Part shown: positions 44,668 through 56,110 of the stretch, one piece after another
Layout of the letters: each line of letters begins with the position of its first letter
Numbering within the stretch: the first letter of the stretch is position 1
Assembly: GCA_018402725.1 (NCBI GenBank)
Contig: JAGYII010000002.1
Span: 1 to 64,000, forward strand
Direction: 5' to 3'
Origin: Candidatus Izemoplasma sp.
GTDB lineage: Bacteria > Bacillota_I > Bacilli_A > Izemoplasmatales > Izemoplasmataceae
DNA length: 64,000 nucleotides
The notes under the pieces: generated by a model
Database searches by the model: none
Seen by the model: the letters and a program-made list of their open reading frames with translations, nothing else
What the model was told of the DNA's origin: nothing
Program-made: the position numbers and the translations under genes

Positions 44668-45258
44668 ATGAATCACTATTTTTCGGAAAAACCAAACTCA
44701 GTTTCTGAGCCCAAAACCTTTAAGGTTCATATCTTTAATCAGACTTTTACATTCAAAAGTGATGTTGGAGTATTTTCTAAAGATCACCTTGATTTTGCAA
44801 GCCGATTACTGGTTGAGAATGTTCAGTTAAAGCCTGATCAAGAAGTGTTGGATTTAGGTTGTGGAGTCGGTGTGATTGGTCTTTTGTTAAAATCACAGGT
44901 GGACATCAAACTAACGATGGTAGATGTGAACGAGCGAGCGATTGAGCTTGCGAACCGAAACTTCCAATCCTTGAATTTTAAGGCAAAAGTGATTAAAAGT
45001 GATGGCTTTAGTGCTTTGAAAAAAACGAAGTTTGATCATATTGTGACTAATCCACCAATTCGGATTGGTAAAAAAAGTTTATATGAAATGTTAGAAACCG
45101 CCACTCACCACCTCCATGAAGATGGAGCGTTGTGGGTCGTCATGCATAAAAAGCATGGGGCAGAATCCTTGATTCACTTTATGGAACAAAACCATAAGGT
45201 CGAAACCGTCATTCGTAAAAAGGGATTTAAATTGTTAAAAATATTGAATTCAAATTGA
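44668..45258 (+). CDS. RsmC-like class I SAM methyltransferase (YbxB family)
   Basis: 196 residues. Motif I is LDLGCGVGVIG (about 63-73) and the catalytic NPPIR motif is in DHIVTNPPIRIGK. This is the single-domain relative of RsmC (16S rRNA G1207 N2-methylase) and sits between rplL and rpoB like B. subtilis ybxB. The ATG at 44668 is 5 bases after AGGAGG; a GTG two codons earlier overlaps it. The rRNA target is inferred from family. Confidence 0.9.
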   Translation: MNHYFSEKPNSVSEPKTFKVHIFNQTFTFKSDVGVFSKDHLDFASRLLVENVQLKPDQEVLDLGCGVGVIGLLLKSQVDIKLTMVDVNERAIELANRNFQSLNFKAKVIKSDGFSALKKTKFDHIVTNPPIRIGKKSLYEMLETATHHLHEDGALWVVMHKKHGAESLIHFMEQNHKVETVIRKKGFKLLKILNSN

Positions 45259-45283
45259 CGTTTTGACGACCACGTGATAATAT
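45255..45283 (+). promoter_or_regulatory. Promoter of rpoB-rpoC
   Basis: TTGACG (45255-45260), 17-base spacer, TAATAT (45278-45283); an overlapping TATAAT follows at 45281. The -35 overlaps the stop codon of the upstream methylase gene. Confidence 0.7.
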
Positions 45284-45296
45284 AATAAAATGCGAT

Positions 45297-45318
45297 AAAT
45301 GCGCTTTTTTGCATTTTT
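45297..45318 (+). promoter_or_regulatory. Hairpin in the rpoB leader, possible attenuator
   Basis: AAATGC (45297-45302) can pair with GCATTT (45311-45316) over a GC-plus-T loop, with T after it. A second AAATGC at 45288 could compete. The stem is short, so function is uncertain. Confidence 0.35.
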
Positions 45319-45354
45319 AAGTGTCGTTAATTTATAAATTGGGGTGACTGTTTA

Positions 45355-48300
45355 GTGGGCTACAAGGTTGTACAATATGGCCGTAAACGTGAGCGTAGAA
45401 ACTATTCTCGCGTAATGATGAACATTGATTTACCAAACCTCATTGATGTGCAAACGCAATCCTTTGATTGGTTTATCAATGATGGTTTAAGAGAATTATT
45501 TGATGACATTTCTCCCATTGATAACTTTACGGGAGATTTAGAGCTTTACTTTGAAGGGTTTGACTTCTCTGAACCGAAGTACACCGTCAAGGAAACCAAA
45601 GATAAAGAACTCACCTATGCGCGTCCACTTTATGTGAACGTGCGTTTAGTCAATAACCAAACCGGAGAGATTCAAGAACGCAAGATTTTCATGGGGGATT
45701 TCCCGTTCATGACCGATCGTGCGTCATTTGTTATTAACGGCTCAGAACGCGTTATTGTCAGTCAGATTGTCCGCTCAGCTGGGGTATTTTACTCAGTTGA
45801 AGTTGATAAAAAGACCTTATCTAAACGTTTCTTAGGCCAAGTTATTCCTAACCGTGGAGCATGGTTAGAATATGAAATGGACGCTAAGAATTTCTTATAC
45901 GTGAAATTGGATCGTTCTAAAAAAATCCCCTTAACTACATTATTAAGAGCCCTTAACCTCAACGATCCTGGGTTTGTTAAACAATTATTTACCGAAAGTT
46001 TTGAGCTTGAACAAACCTACGATAAAGACCACACGCACTCACCTGAAGAAGCCATTCTAGAAGTTTATTCGAAGCTTCGTCAAGGAGAAACCGCGACCAT
46101 CGATGGAGCGATGAACTTCTTAGTAAGTCGTCTATTTGATGCGAAACGCTATGAACTTGCAGGCGTTGGTCGTTACAAAATTAATAAAAAACTAGATGTT
46201 TTCGCGCATGCTCGGAATAAAGTATTAGCCAAAGATATTAAAGATGCTAAAGGCGATGTCGTCTTAAAAAAAGGCACAGTTTTAGATAAAGAGGCGCTTG
46301 ATTTCTTAAAAGAAAATCGTAAACTCATCCGCCAAACGTTGCCGGGTGTTTTAAGTGCAGACTTAGATTATCGTTTCACCGCTCAAACCAGAATTTTGGA
46401 TGCCAATCCATGCTTTGGTTATTTAAGTGGCAGTGAAAAACAAGCGATGATTTTAAGCCAAGATTTCCCCTCCGCTAAAGAAGTCTTTAAAAACTATTTA
46501 AAAACCGAAGGCTTGACTGAAAAAGGCTTGATTGACCAAGAAGGTAAAATCAAGGTCCAAGAGCTTAAAGAAGGGATTGATGCGACATTAAATCATCCTC
46601 AATTAGGCTTAGATATTGCTTCAGTTGAAGTTTTAGAAGTCATGCATTCAAATGATGATGACCAAGAAGTATTGATTCGTATCGTCGGGAATGATTCAAC
46701 GGAAACTCGCGAACACATCACAGCTTCAGACATCATATCTTCGATTTCATATTACATTAACTTATTCCAAGGGTATGGCCGTTTAGACGATATCGATCAT
46801 TTAGGTAATCGTCGTTTACGTTTGATCGGTGAACTCTTAAAAAATCAATTTAGAATTGGTTTAGCAAAACTGGAAAAAAATGTTAAAGACCGGATGTCCA
46901 CCAAGGACGTTGATGATGTAACCCCTAAAGACCTTATTAATATTCGTCCATTAACTTCATCACTTAAAGAGTTCTTCGGATCATCACAGTTGTCTCAGTT
47001 CATGAGTCAAACTAACCCACTCGATGAAATCACCCACAAACGGAGAATTTCAGCCCTTGGACCTGGAGGTTTAACCCGTGACCGAGCTGGCTTTGAGGTT
47101 CGAGATGTTCATTACTCGCATTATGGCCGGATTTGTCCGATTGAAACACCAGAGGGACAAAACATTGGTTTGATTAATTCGCTTGCGACTTATGTCCGCG
47201 TGAATCAATTTGGATTTATGGAAACCCCATACGTTGAAGTTGAAACCATCAAAGATAAATCAGGAAAACATAAAAAACATATTAGCGACCGCATCTTATA
47301 CATGAGTGCTGATGAAGAAGAGAATTATTACATCGGACAAGCCAACATTAACACCGGCGATGACGGCGTTATTTTAGATGAACAAGTAGTCGGTCGTTAC
47401 CAAGGTGAAACTAACTTAGTGCCCCAAGAGCGCATTGAGTATATTGACGTTTCTCCGAAACAGATTGTTTCAGTATCCACGGCGTCGATTCCTTTCTTAG
47501 AGCACGATGATGCGAACCGTGCCTTAATGGGTGCCAACATGCAACGTCAAGCGATTCCTTTATTAAGACCAAGTGCTCCCTTAGTAGGGACGGGGATTGA
47601 ATACATCGCTGCCCACGATTCAGGCGCCTGTATTGTTGCGAAACATTCTGGGGTGGTTGATTATGTCGATAGCAAGACCATCATTATTAAACGTTCAAAT
47701 AAAACAAAAGACCGCTATGAACTCACTAAATTCGAACGGTCAAATCAAGGAACGTGCATCAATCAAGTCCCTCTCGTTAAAAAAGGCGATCAAGTCGAAG
47801 CTAACGATATCATCACCGATGGACCTTCGATGGATCAAGGTGAACTCGCACTTGGCCAAAACGTCACTGTCGCATTCATGACCTGGAATGGCTACAACTA
47901 TGAAGATGCCGTTATCATGAGTGAGCGCTTAGTGAAAGAAGATGTCTACACTTCAATTCATATTGAAAAATATGACGTTGAAGCTCGTGATACGAAACTG
48001 GGTAAAGAAGAAATCACCCGTGAAATCCCTAACGTGGGAGAGGAAGGTCGTCGTTATCTTGATGAACGCGGCATCATTATTCCTGGAGCAGAAGTCGATG
48101 AAGGTGATATCTTAGTCGGAAAAGTAACCCCTAAAGGCCAAACAGAGCCGACCCCTGAAGACCGTTTACTCTTAGCTATTTTTGGTGAAAAATCACGAGA
48201 AGTAAGAGATACATCCCTCCGAGTTCCTCATGGTGGGGGCGGTATCGTTCAATTAGTTAAATATTTCTCCCGGGCTAACGGGGATGAAATGCCACCAGGT

Positions 48301-49116
48301 GCCAATGAAATTGTGCATGTTTTTATCGTCCAAAAACGGAAAATTTCGGAAGGCGATAAAATGGCAGGGCGCCACGGAAATAAAGGCGTTATTTCTAAAA
48401 TATTACCGGAAGAAGATATGCCGTTTTTACCCGATGGAACGCCTGTTGACATCATGTTAAGCCCAATGGGCGTGCCTTCACGGATGAACATCGGACAAGT
48501 TTTAGAAATCCATTTAGGAATGGCCGCCAAACGACTCGGACTCCACGTTGCTACACCTGTCTTTGATGGGGTGGATAGTGATGATCTTGAGACCATCATG
48601 AAAGAAGCTGGGATGGCTTCAAATGGTAAAACCGTTCTTTATTCTGGACGTTCCGGAGAGCCGTATGATAACGAAATTTCAGTCGGCGTTATGTACATGA
48701 TTAAACTCGACCACATGGTCGATGACAAACTGCATGCCCGTTCGGTCGGACCTTACACCTTAGTCACGCAACAACCGATGGGTGGTAAAGCTCAAAACGG
48801 GGGACAACGTTTTGGTGAGATGGAAGTGTGGGCCCTTGAAGCATACGGAGCGGCTTACGCTTTACAAGAGATGTTAACGGTTAAAAGTGATGATATTATC
48901 GGCCGTAATAAAGTCTTTAGAGCTATTGTCGATGGTAAATCGATTCCTGGCCCAAGCCTCCCTGAATCATTCAGAGTCCTCACAAGAGAACTTCAGTCAT
49001 TAGGTATTTCAGTAGAACTGATCAACCGCCAAACAGGATTTAACGAAGCCAACAAATCACTCGTTGAAGATTCTGATGGTGAAGATTATATCGATAAATT
49101 CGGTTTCAACGCTTAG
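45355..49116 (+). CDS. rpoB: RNA polymerase beta subunit
   Basis: 1253 residues. The start is GTG at 45355 ([20 protein letters not shown]). The rifampicin region is intact ([44 protein letters not shown] in several conserved pieces near residues 540-590), as are [20 protein letters not shown] and the C-terminal [20 protein letters not shown]. Residues near 235-400 and 760-800 carry the usual lineage-specific insert regions. Confidence 0.98.
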   Translation: MGYKVVQYGRKRERRNYSRVMMNIDLPNLIDVQTQSFDWFINDGLRELFDDISPIDNFTGDLELYFEGFDFSEPKYTVKETKDKELTYARPLYVNVRLVNNQTGEIQERKIFMGDFPFMTDRASFVINGSERVIVSQIVRSAGVFYSVEVDKKTLSKRFLGQVIPNRGAWLEYEMDAKNFLYVKLDRSKKIPLTTLLRALNLNDPGFVKQLFTESFELEQTYDKDHTHSPEEAILEVYSKLRQGETATIDGAMNFLVSRLFDAKRYELAGVGRYKINKKLDVFAHARNKVLAKDIKDAKGDVVLKKGTVLDKEALDFLKENRKLIRQTLPGVLSADLDYRFTAQTRILDANPCFGYLSGSEKQAMILSQDFPSAKEVFKNYLKTEGLTEKGLIDQEGKIKVQELKEGIDATLNHPQLGLDIASVEVLEVMHSNDDDQEVLIRIVGNDSTETREHITASDIISSISYYINLFQGYGRLDDIDHLGNRRLRLIGELLKNQFRIGLAKLEKNVKDRMSTKDVDDVTPKDLINIRPLTSSLKEFFGSSQLSQFMSQTNPLDEITHKRRISALGPGGLTRDRAGFEVRDVHYSHYGRICPIETPEGQNIGLINSLATYVRVNQFGFMETPYVEVETIKDKSGKHKKHISDRILYMSADEEENYYIGQANINTGDDGVILDEQVVGRYQGETNLVPQERIEYIDVSPKQIVSVSTASIPFLEHDDANRALMGANMQRQAIPLLRPSAPLVGTGIEYIAAHDSGACIVAKHSGVVDYVDSKTIIIKRSNKTKDRYELTKFERSNQGTCINQVPLVKKGDQVEANDIITDGPSMDQGELALGQNVTVAFMTWNGYNYEDAVIMSERLVKEDVYTSIHIEKYDVEARDTKLGKEEITREIPNVGEEGRRYLDERGIIIPGAEVDEGDILVGKVTPKGQTEPTPEDRLLLAIFGEKSREVRDTSLRVPHGGGGIVQLVKYFSRANGDEMPPGANEIVHVFIVQKRKISEGDKMAGRHGNKGVISKILPEEDMPFLPDGTPVDIMLSPMGVPSRMNIGQVLEIHLGMAAKRLGLHVATPVFDGVDSDDLETIMKEAGMASNGKTVLYSGRSGEPYDNEISVGVMYMIKLDHMVDDKLHARSVGPYTLVTQQPMGGKAQNGGQRFGEMEVWALEAYGAAYALQEMLTVKSDDIIGRNKVFRAIVDGKSIPGPSLPESFRVLTRELQSLGISVELINRQTGFNEANKSLVEDSDGEDYIDKFGFNA

Positions 49117-49127
49117 GAGATGATTGA

Positions 49128-52100
49128 ATGAGTCAAAAATATTCGCATTATAAAATTAGGCTAGCTTCTCCTGAAGAAATTTTATCTTGGTCTTATGGAG
49201 AAGTAGAAAAACACGAAACCATTAACTACCGGACGCTCAAACCAGAGCGCAAGGGTCTTTTCTGTGAAGAAATTTTTGGTCCCACTAAAGACTATCAATG
49301 TGCCTGTAATAATAAATCGAAACGGACCTCACAAAGCGGAAAGAAATGTCCGATTTGCGGGGTTGAAATCACGGAAAGTAAAGTCCGCCGGGAACGGATG
49401 GGTCATATTAAACTCGCCGCTCCTGTGGTCCATACATGGTATTTAAGAAATGCCCCTTCAAGGATCGCAACGCTCCTTGATATTAAGTCCAAAGATTTAG
49501 AAGAAGTCGTCTACTTAGCTTCTTATATCGTCGTCGATAAAGGCGATACCGATCTTCAAAATAATCAAATTTTATCGGAAGCTAAATACACCGAAAAACA
49601 CCTTGAATATGGAAATCGCTTCAAAGCCTTAAGTGGGGCTGAAGCGGTTAAGGTTTTACTTAAAAAAATCGATCTAGAAGAAGAATCATACAAACTTCGG
49701 AAAGAACTTCCGACCGCTTCGAAACAAAAACGCGATAAGATTTTAAAACGCCTTGAAGTAGTTGAAGCGTTTTACAACTCTGACAACAAACCAGAGTGGA
49801 TGGTGATGGATATTTTACCGGTCATCCCCCCTGAACTTCGGCCCATGGTTCAACTCGACGGGGGCCGTTTTGCGACCACCGACTTAAATGACTTATACCG
49901 CCGGATTTTAAACCGGAATAACCGTTTAAAACGTCAAGTTGAACAAAAAGCCCCTGAACTCATTACTAAAAATGAAAAACGGATGCTTCAAGAAGCCGTT
50001 GATGCTTTAATTGATAACTCCAAACGCGGCCGTAAAGTCGTGGTTGAAAAAAACCGTCCTTTAAAATCACTTTCAGATATGTTGAGAGGAAAACAAGGTC
50101 GTTTCCGTCAAAACTTACTCGGTAAACGGGTCGATTATTCTGGCCGAAGCGTTATCGTGGTTGGACCTGACTTAGAAATGTACCAATGTGGACTTCCTAA
50201 AGAGATGGCTTTATCGCTCTTTAAACCCTTTGTGATTCGGGAACTTATTTCAAAAGAAATTGCCTCTAATATAAAGAGCGCAAAATCGATGATTGAACGT
50301 CTTGATGCCAAAGTATGGGAAGTTTTAGAAGGCGTCATTAAAGAACATCCAGTTTTACTCAACCGGGCACCTACGCTTCACCGTTTAGGGATTCAAGCCT
50401 TTGAACCTAAACTGGTTGAAGGGAAAGCCATCCGTCTTCATCCCCTCGTCACCACGGCTTTCAATGCCGACTTTGACGGGGACCAAATGGCTGTTCACGT
50501 CCCTTTATCTGAAGAAGCCCAAGCCGAAGCTCGCGTTTTAATGTTAGCTTCAAACAACATCTTAAACCCGAAAGACGGTAAACCCGTTGTTACCCCTTCT
50601 CAAGACATGGTACTTGGAAATTATTACCTCACCTTAGAAAGACCCCATGAAAAAGGCCAAGGCAAAATTTTCAAAGATACGAAAGAAGCCTTACTTGCTT
50701 TTGAAAATAAAGAAATTTCTCTTCACGCGGTCATCGCCATTCGAGGATCGTCCCTAGGGAATGCCCCGATCACAGAAGAACAAAGAGAAGGCTATTTACT
50801 GACCACGGTGGGTAAACTTATCTTCAATGAAATCTTACCGAAATCATTTGCCTACCTCAATGAACCAAGTTTAGTAAATTTAGAAGAAAACACGCCTGAT
50901 CGATATTTCTTACCTAAAGGTTCAGATATTGTCACGCACATCTTCAATAATGCTGAACTTGAAGCTAAATCACGGGCCCTACACCGCGCAATTGCGGATA
51001 CCCCTGATGATACGAAGACAATAAAGTCATTAGAAAAAGAAATTGCGGCCTTAGAAAAAATCGGAGCGCGTCGTTTAGTCGATCCGTTCAGAAAAAAATT
51101 CTTATCCATGATTATTTCAAAAGTCTTTGAAGATTTCAAAATCAACGAAACTTCAAAAATGTTAGATAAGATGAAAAACTTAGGCTTCAAATATGCGACC
51201 TATGCCGGAATCACCGTCAGCGCGTATGACGTTATGCCTTATTCTAAAAAAACCCAAGTTATTGATGACGCCTCTAAACAAGTCGAACTCATTCAGTCCT
51301 TGTTTGAACAAGGTCTCTTGACGAATAAAGAACGCCGCAGTCTCGTTATTAAAGAATGGGAAGTGGCTAAAGATAAGATTCAGCAAGGTCTTAAAGACGA
51401 ACTCACCATTGATAACCACATCAACATGATGTCAGATTCAGGCGCCCGGGGTAATATTTCAAACTTTACCCAGCTTGCAGGGATGCGTGGATTGATGTCA
51501 AAACCATCCGGAGAGACCATCGAACTTCCAATTAAAGCGGCTTTCCGTGAAGGTTTAACGATGTCAGAGTTCTTTATCTCAACCCACGGAGCCCGTAAAG
51601 GATCTACGGATACGGCCTTAAAAACCGCGGATTCAGGGTATTTAACGCGTCGTTTAGTCGACGTCTCTCAAGATATTGTTATCACCGAAGAAGATTGCGG
51701 CACTAACCGCGGTGTTCACGTGAAAGATATCTTAGACAACGATAATAAAGTGATTGTTTCCTTAGCCGATCGTCTCATTGGCCGATATGCTCAAGAAACC
51801 ATCGTTCACCCAAAAACCGGAGAAGTGATTGTTGAAAACAACGATTACATCACCGAAATGATGTCTCGTAAAGTCGAGCAAGCCGGAATTGAAGTCGTTA
51901 AGATTAGAACGGTACTTACCTGTAATGCAGATCATGGTGTTTGTGAGAAGTGTTACGGACGTAACTTAGCTTCTGGGGAAAAAGTAGAAGTCGGAGAGAG
52001 TGTCGGTATCATTGCCGCTCAATCGATCGGTGAACCTGGAACCCAGTTAACGATGCGTACCTTCCATACCGGCGGGGTAGCTGGAGCCGATATTACCCAG

Positions 52101-52925
52101 GGTCTTCCCCGGATTCAAGAACTCTTTGAGGCAAGAACGCCAAAAGGGAAAGCCATTATCGCTGAAAGTGATGGCGTGATTAACGACATCGAACAAATTG
52201 ATGAGCGTTTTAAAATCGGCCTATTAGGCGATATTAAAATGGGTGAAGATAAGCCCCGTCAATACAGCTATGAAACCAACAGTGGAGTCAGTCTAACAAT
52301 CAGTGAAGGCGACCGTGTCGTCGCTGGACAACGTTTAACTGAAGGATCGATTGATCCTAAACAACTCTTAAAAGTGACCGATGCTGAAACCGTCTCTGAT
52401 TACATCTTAGAAGAAGTGCAAAAAGTGTACCGTGCTCAAGGGGTGGAGATTTCAGATAAACATATTGAAGTCATTGTTCACCAAATGCTTCAACGCGTGA
52501 ATATTATTGTGAGTGGAGATACGGATTTACTTCCAGGCTCACAAGCCTCGTTGCGTCAATTTAAAACCGCTAACAAAGAAGCTCTTTCTGACCGCTTAAA
52601 ACCGGCGATTGCCCGTCCCGTTTTATTAGGAATCACCCGGGCCTCTTTAAGAAGCGAATCATTCTTAAGTGCCGCATCCTTCCAAGAAACGACTCGCGTC
52701 TTAACGGATGCAGCGATTCGAGGAAAAGTAGATGATTTACTAGGTCTCAAAGAAAACGTCATTATTGGGGGCTTAATCCCTGCGGGTACCGGTATTTTAG
52801 CCCATTCTTACTTTGATTATGAAAAGTTAGAAAAAGATGAAGTCTTCACCGATGAGAGTTTTGCCTACAATGATCTTGATGAAGACGCTTTAGATGACAT
52901 GCCTGAAACATTAGAAGTCGAATAA
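49128..52925 (+). CDS. rpoC: RNA polymerase beta' subunit
   Basis: 1265 residues. The active-site NADFDGDQM motif is at about residue 445-453, the zipper/zinc region is near the N-terminus (CAC...KKCPICG), and the second zinc site is near residue 930 ([13 protein letters not shown]). The trigger loop region [22 protein letters not shown] is present. It follows rpoB by 11 bases. B. subtilis has ybxF next; here rpsL follows after a promoter. Confidence 0.98.
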   Translation: MSQKYSHYKIRLASPEEILSWSYGEVEKHETINYRTLKPERKGLFCEEIFGPTKDYQCACNNKSKRTSQSGKKCPICGVEITESKVRRERMGHIKLAAPVVHTWYLRNAPSRIATLLDIKSKDLEEVVYLASYIVVDKGDTDLQNNQILSEAKYTEKHLEYGNRFKALSGAEAVKVLLKKIDLEEESYKLRKELPTASKQKRDKILKRLEVVEAFYNSDNKPEWMVMDILPVIPPELRPMVQLDGGRFATTDLNDLYRRILNRNNRLKRQVEQKAPELITKNEKRMLQEAVDALIDNSKRGRKVVVEKNRPLKSLSDMLRGKQGRFRQNLLGKRVDYSGRSVIVVGPDLEMYQCGLPKEMALSLFKPFVIRELISKEIASNIKSAKSMIERLDAKVWEVLEGVIKEHPVLLNRAPTLHRLGIQAFEPKLVEGKAIRLHPLVTTAFNADFDGDQMAVHVPLSEEAQAEARVLMLASNNILNPKDGKPVVTPSQDMVLGNYYLTLERPHEKGQGKIFKDTKEALLAFENKEISLHAVIAIRGSSLGNAPITEEQREGYLLTTVGKLIFNEILPKSFAYLNEPSLVNLEENTPDRYFLPKGSDIVTHIFNNAELEAKSRALHRAIADTPDDTKTIKSLEKEIAALEKIGARRLVDPFRKKFLSMIISKVFEDFKINETSKMLDKMKNLGFKYATYAGITVSAYDVMPYSKKTQVIDDASKQVELIQSLFEQGLLTNKERRSLVIKEWEVAKDKIQQGLKDELTIDNHINMMSDSGARGNISNFTQLAGMRGLMSKPSGETIELPIKAAFREGLTMSEFFISTHGARKGSTDTALKTADSGYLTRRLVDVSQDIVITEEDCGTNRGVHVKDILDNDNKVIVSLADRLIGRYAQETIVHPKTGEVIVENNDYITEMMSRKVEQAGIEVVKIRTVLTCNADHGVCEKCYGRNLASGEKVEVGESVGIIAAQSIGEPGTQLTMRTFHTGGVAGADITQGLPRIQELFEARTPKGKAIIAESDGVINDIEQIDERFKIGLLGDIKMGEDKPRQYSYETNSGVSLTISEGDRVVAGQRLTEGSIDPKQLLKVTDAETVSDYILEEVQKVYRAQGVEISDKHIEVIVHQMLQRVNIIVSGDTDLLPGSQASLRQFKTANKEALSDRLKPAIARPVLLGITRASLRSESFLSAASFQETTRVLTDAAIRGKVDDLLGLKENVIIGGLIPAGTGILAHSYFDYEKLEKDEVFTDESFAYNDLDEDALDDMPETLEVE

Positions 52926-52929
52926 TATC

Positions 52930-52958
52930 TTGACAAGGATATTTCTATCCGCTATAAT
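52930..52958 (+). promoter_or_regulatory. Promoter of rpsL-rpsG-fusA
   Basis: Perfect TTGACA (52930-52935), 17-base spacer and perfect TATAAT (52953-52958), one of the strongest promoters in the window. Confidence 0.92.
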
Positions 52959-52975
52959 CATTCTTGCGCAAAAAG

Positions 52976-53033
52976 ACAGTTGGGTTCTCACGAACCCCTG
53001 TTTTAATGGCCTAGATGATACACACGGAACTGT
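52976..53033 (+). promoter_or_regulatory. rpsL leader hairpin with alternative pairing
   Basis: A terminator-like hairpin pairs GGGTTC with GAACCC (52982-52987 with 52992-52997) and ACAG with CTGT, followed by TTTAAT. ACAGTT (52976-52981) can alternatively pair with AACTGT (53028-53033) near the rpsL Shine-Dalgarno. Such exclusive pairings are typical of regulated leaders; the ligand is unknown. Confidence 0.45.
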
Positions 53034-53054
53034 TGTAAGAAAGGAGGAACCTTT

Positions 53055-53478
53055 ATGCCGACAATGAATCAACTTGTAAGAAAAGGTCGTACAGATAAAA
53101 CAAGAAAGAGTAAATCACCCCATTTGAATATCGGGTTTAACTCTTTACAACGGGCGTACACCGATGTAAGTAGTCCTCAAAAACGAGGCGTATGTACTCG
53201 GGTAGCCACCATGACTCCAAAGAAACCGAACTCCGCGCTAAGAAAATATGCAAGGGTTCGTTTAACGAACGGAATCGAAGTGACCGCTTATATCCCTGGC
53301 ATTGGCCATGCTCTCCAAGAGCATAGTGTGGTCTTAATTCCGGGGCGGCCGGGTCAAAGATTTACCGGGTGTTCGTTACCATATCGTAAGAGGAACACTC
53401 GACACCAGTGGTGTCAATAACCGCAAACAAGCACGCTCTAAATACGGAACCAGAAAAACGCGTAAATTACGTGATTGA
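53055..53478 (+). CDS. rpsL: 30S ribosomal protein S12 (frameshifted as sequenced)
   Basis: The N-terminal 95 residues are canonical ([46 protein letters not shown]). At about 53340 one extra C shifts the frame; reading on in the other frame gives the expected ending [24 protein letters not shown]...[15 protein letters not shown] and a stop at 53478. With that one base removed the protein is 140 residues, the normal length. The protein is essential and the codons beyond the shift are intact, so a sequence error is far more likely than a true pseudogene. Confidence 0.88.
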
Positions 53479-53492
53479 AAGGAGGAGACAAT

Positions 53493-53964
53493 ATGCCTGC
53501 GTAAAGGACATATAGCCAAAGAGACGTTTTACCCGATCCACATTTATGATTCTATGTTAGTGACTCGATTAATTAACAGCATCATATTGGAGCAGGCAAG
53601 GAACGGCTCAAACCATTTTGTACAATGCATTTAAAGTCGAACAAACCGCCAACAAACCTCCTCTTTCGGTATTTGAAGAAGCGCTTAAAAACATCATGCC
53701 AACGTATGAAGTAAAGGCGCGTCGTATCGAAGAGACAAAACTACCAGAATTCCTGTTGAAGTACGGGAAGAAGACGTTATACCCTTGGCTTACGCTGGTT
53801 GACGCAATATGCGCGCCTTCGTAATGAAAAAACCATGGAAGAACGTTTAGCCAAAGAAATCATTGATGCGTCAAATGGAGTGGGCGCATCGGTTAAAAAA
53901 CGTGAAGATATGCACCCGGATGGCGAGGATGCAAGCCAAAGCCTTCGCTCACTATCGCTGGTAA
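53493..53964 (+). CDS. rpsG: 30S ribosomal protein S7 (multiple frameshifts as sequenced)
   Basis: Pieces of S7 appear in shifting frames: [48 protein letters not shown], then [33 protein letters not shown] and the ending AFAHYRW before a TAA at 53962. The span of 472 bases is one more than the 471 needed for a 156-residue S7. At least six small insertions or losses break the frame. All flanking codons stay conserved, which points to sequence error. Good Shine-Dalgarno AAAGGAGGAG upstream of the ATG. Confidence 0.8.
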
Positions 53965-53976
53965 GAAAATTTTTGT

Positions 53977-56041
53977 ATGCCACGTCAGTTTACGCTAGAT
54001 AAAACTCGCAATATTGGGATCATGGCCCATATCGATGCGGGTAAAACCACCACCACTGAGCGAATTTTATTCCGCCACCGGAAAAATTCATAAACTTGGT
54101 GAGACCCGCTGACGGGTGCATCCCAAATGGACTGGATGGAACAAGAGCAAGAGCGTGGAATTACCATCACCTCATGCCACCACGGCCTATTGGAAAGATC
54201 ATCGCGTTTAATATTATCGACACTCAGGACACGTCGACTTCACCGTTGATGTCACGTTCACTCCGCGTATTAGATGGTTCGGTAGCGGTTTTTGAATCAT
54301 ACCCAAGCTGGCGTTGAACCCCAAACTGAAACGGTTTGGCGTCAAGCCACGGAATACCAGTTCCCCGGATTGTATTCATTAATAAAATGGATAAAATGGG
54401 TGCGGACTATGACTTCTCTTTAAACAGCTTAAAGAGCGTTTAAGATGCAGCCGCCATTCAGTGGCCCATTGGTGCGGAAAATGATTTCATAGGCATTATC
54501 GACTTAGTCGAACCAAAAGCTTATGAATTTGATGGCGAATCTTCGAGATCGCCAAAGAAATTCCGATCCCTGCTCACTTAACAGCGACCGTTGCTGAACA
54601 ACGAGATAAATTATTTGAATCCGTATCCGCTTATGATGAAGAGCTGATGATGGCTTACTTAGAGGGCGAAGAAATTAGGTGTCGCTCAACTCAAAAAAGC
54701 CATTCGTACGGCGACCTTATCGATCGAATTTTTCCCTGTCATTTGTGGATCAGCCTTTAAAGCAAAGGCGTCAAAATGATGTTAAGGTGCGGTCATTGAT
54801 TATCTACCTGCCCCTACAGATCATGGCGGAATCAAAGGACTGATGTCTTCGGGTGAAGAAATTAAAGTTGAAGCTAAAGATGATTCTAAGTTCGCTGCGC
54901 TTTCGCTTTCAAAGTCGCCACGGATCCCGCACGTAGGACGTTTAACCTTCTTTAAATTGTACTCTGGTTATCTCCAAAAAAGGGTCTTACGTCATAGACA
55001 CCACCAAAGGGAAAAGACGGGTTGGACGTATCTTACAGATGCATGCTAATCACCGTGAAGAAATCGACGAAGTTTTGCTGGCGATATTGCGGCCGCTGTG
55101 GGTCTTAAAGACACACTACCGGGGATACGCTTGCTGAAGAAAAATTTAACATCATCTTAGAAAAAATGGTCTTCCCAGAACCTGTTATTTCGGTCGCGAT
55201 TGAACCTAAATCACGTGGCGATCAAGATAAAATGGGTGTTGCTTTACAAAAGCTATCAGAAGAAGATCCTACTTTTAGAACATACACACACGAAGAAACG
55301 GGTCAAACTATCATTGCCGGAATGGGTGAACTTCACCTTGACATCATTGTTGACCGGATGCGTCGTGAGTTTAAAGTTGAAGCGAACGTCGGGGCCCCTC
55401 AAGTGTCTTACCGTGAAACCTTTACCTCTGAAGCTGAAGTCGAAGGGAAATTCGTTCGCCAAAGTGGGGGTCGTGGTCAATACGGACACGTCTGGATTAA
55501 ATTTGAACCTAACCCTGGAAAAGGCTACGAGTTTGTTGATAAAGTGGTCGGTGGTGTGGTTCCTCGTGAATACATTCCAGTCGTTAATAAAGGGCTTCAA
55601 GAGTCAATGGATAGTGGCGTTGTTGCTGGGTATCCGATGATCGACATTAAAGCGACTTTATTTGATGGATCTTACCACGATGTAGACTCCTCAGAAATTG
55701 CCTTCAAAGTCGCAGCAGGAATGGCCCTTAAAAAAGCCAAAGAATCCTGTAAAGCGATTTTATTAGAACCCATCATGAAAGTGAATGCCATCACGCCTGA
55801 AGATTATTTAGGAAACGTGATTGGTGACCTCACCAGCCGACGCGGTAAAATTGAATCGCAATCAAAACGGACCAACGCTCAAGAAGTCGTGGCTAAAGTG
55901 CCTTTATCTGAGATGTTTGGTTACGCAACCGCTCTTCGTTCTAACACGCAAGGGCGTGGCAATTATGCCATGGAATTCTCACACTATGAACCAGCCCCAA
56001 AATCCATCGCTGCTGATATTATTGAGAAGCGTAACGGGTAG
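53977..56041 (+). CDS. fusA: Elongation factor G (N-terminal 40% frameshifted as sequenced)
   Basis: The canonical EF-G begins [30 protein letters not shown] at 53977. From there to about 55130 many single-base indels throw the frame, though EF-G pieces remain readable in alternating frames ([64 protein letters not shown]). From 55166 the frame is open for 291 residues to the stop ([69 protein letters not shown]). The total span fits a 688-residue EF-G. Probably intact in the organism. Confidence 0.85.
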
Positions 56042-56051
56042 GGAAATCAAC

Positions 56052-56080
56052 TTGCATTCTGACCCTGAATGCGATAAAAT
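56052..56080 (+). promoter_or_regulatory. Promoter of tuf with overlapping inverted repeat
   Basis: TTGCAT (56052-56057), 17-base spacer, TAAAAT (56075-56080). A perfect inverted repeat GCATTC/GAATGC (56054-56059 with 56067-56072) covers the -35 end and the spacer, and could be an operator or a weak fusA terminator. Confidence 0.65.
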
Positions 56081-56110
56081 ACTTTTGATATAATCAAGGA
56101 GGAAAAAAAC

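Noticed and set aside
51714-51730. A parS-like sequence (TTCACGTGAAA) inside rpoC; weaker CACGTG cores also at about 9197 and 14502
   Set aside because: Each matches only part of the 16-base parS consensus outside the CACGTG core and all lie in conserved codons. No convincing parS site is visible in the window.
53618-55049. Several short frames (about 60-73 codons) in the rpsG-fusA stretch as new small proteins
   Set aside because: They are pieces of S7 and EF-G, or their wrong-frame readings, created by the indels.
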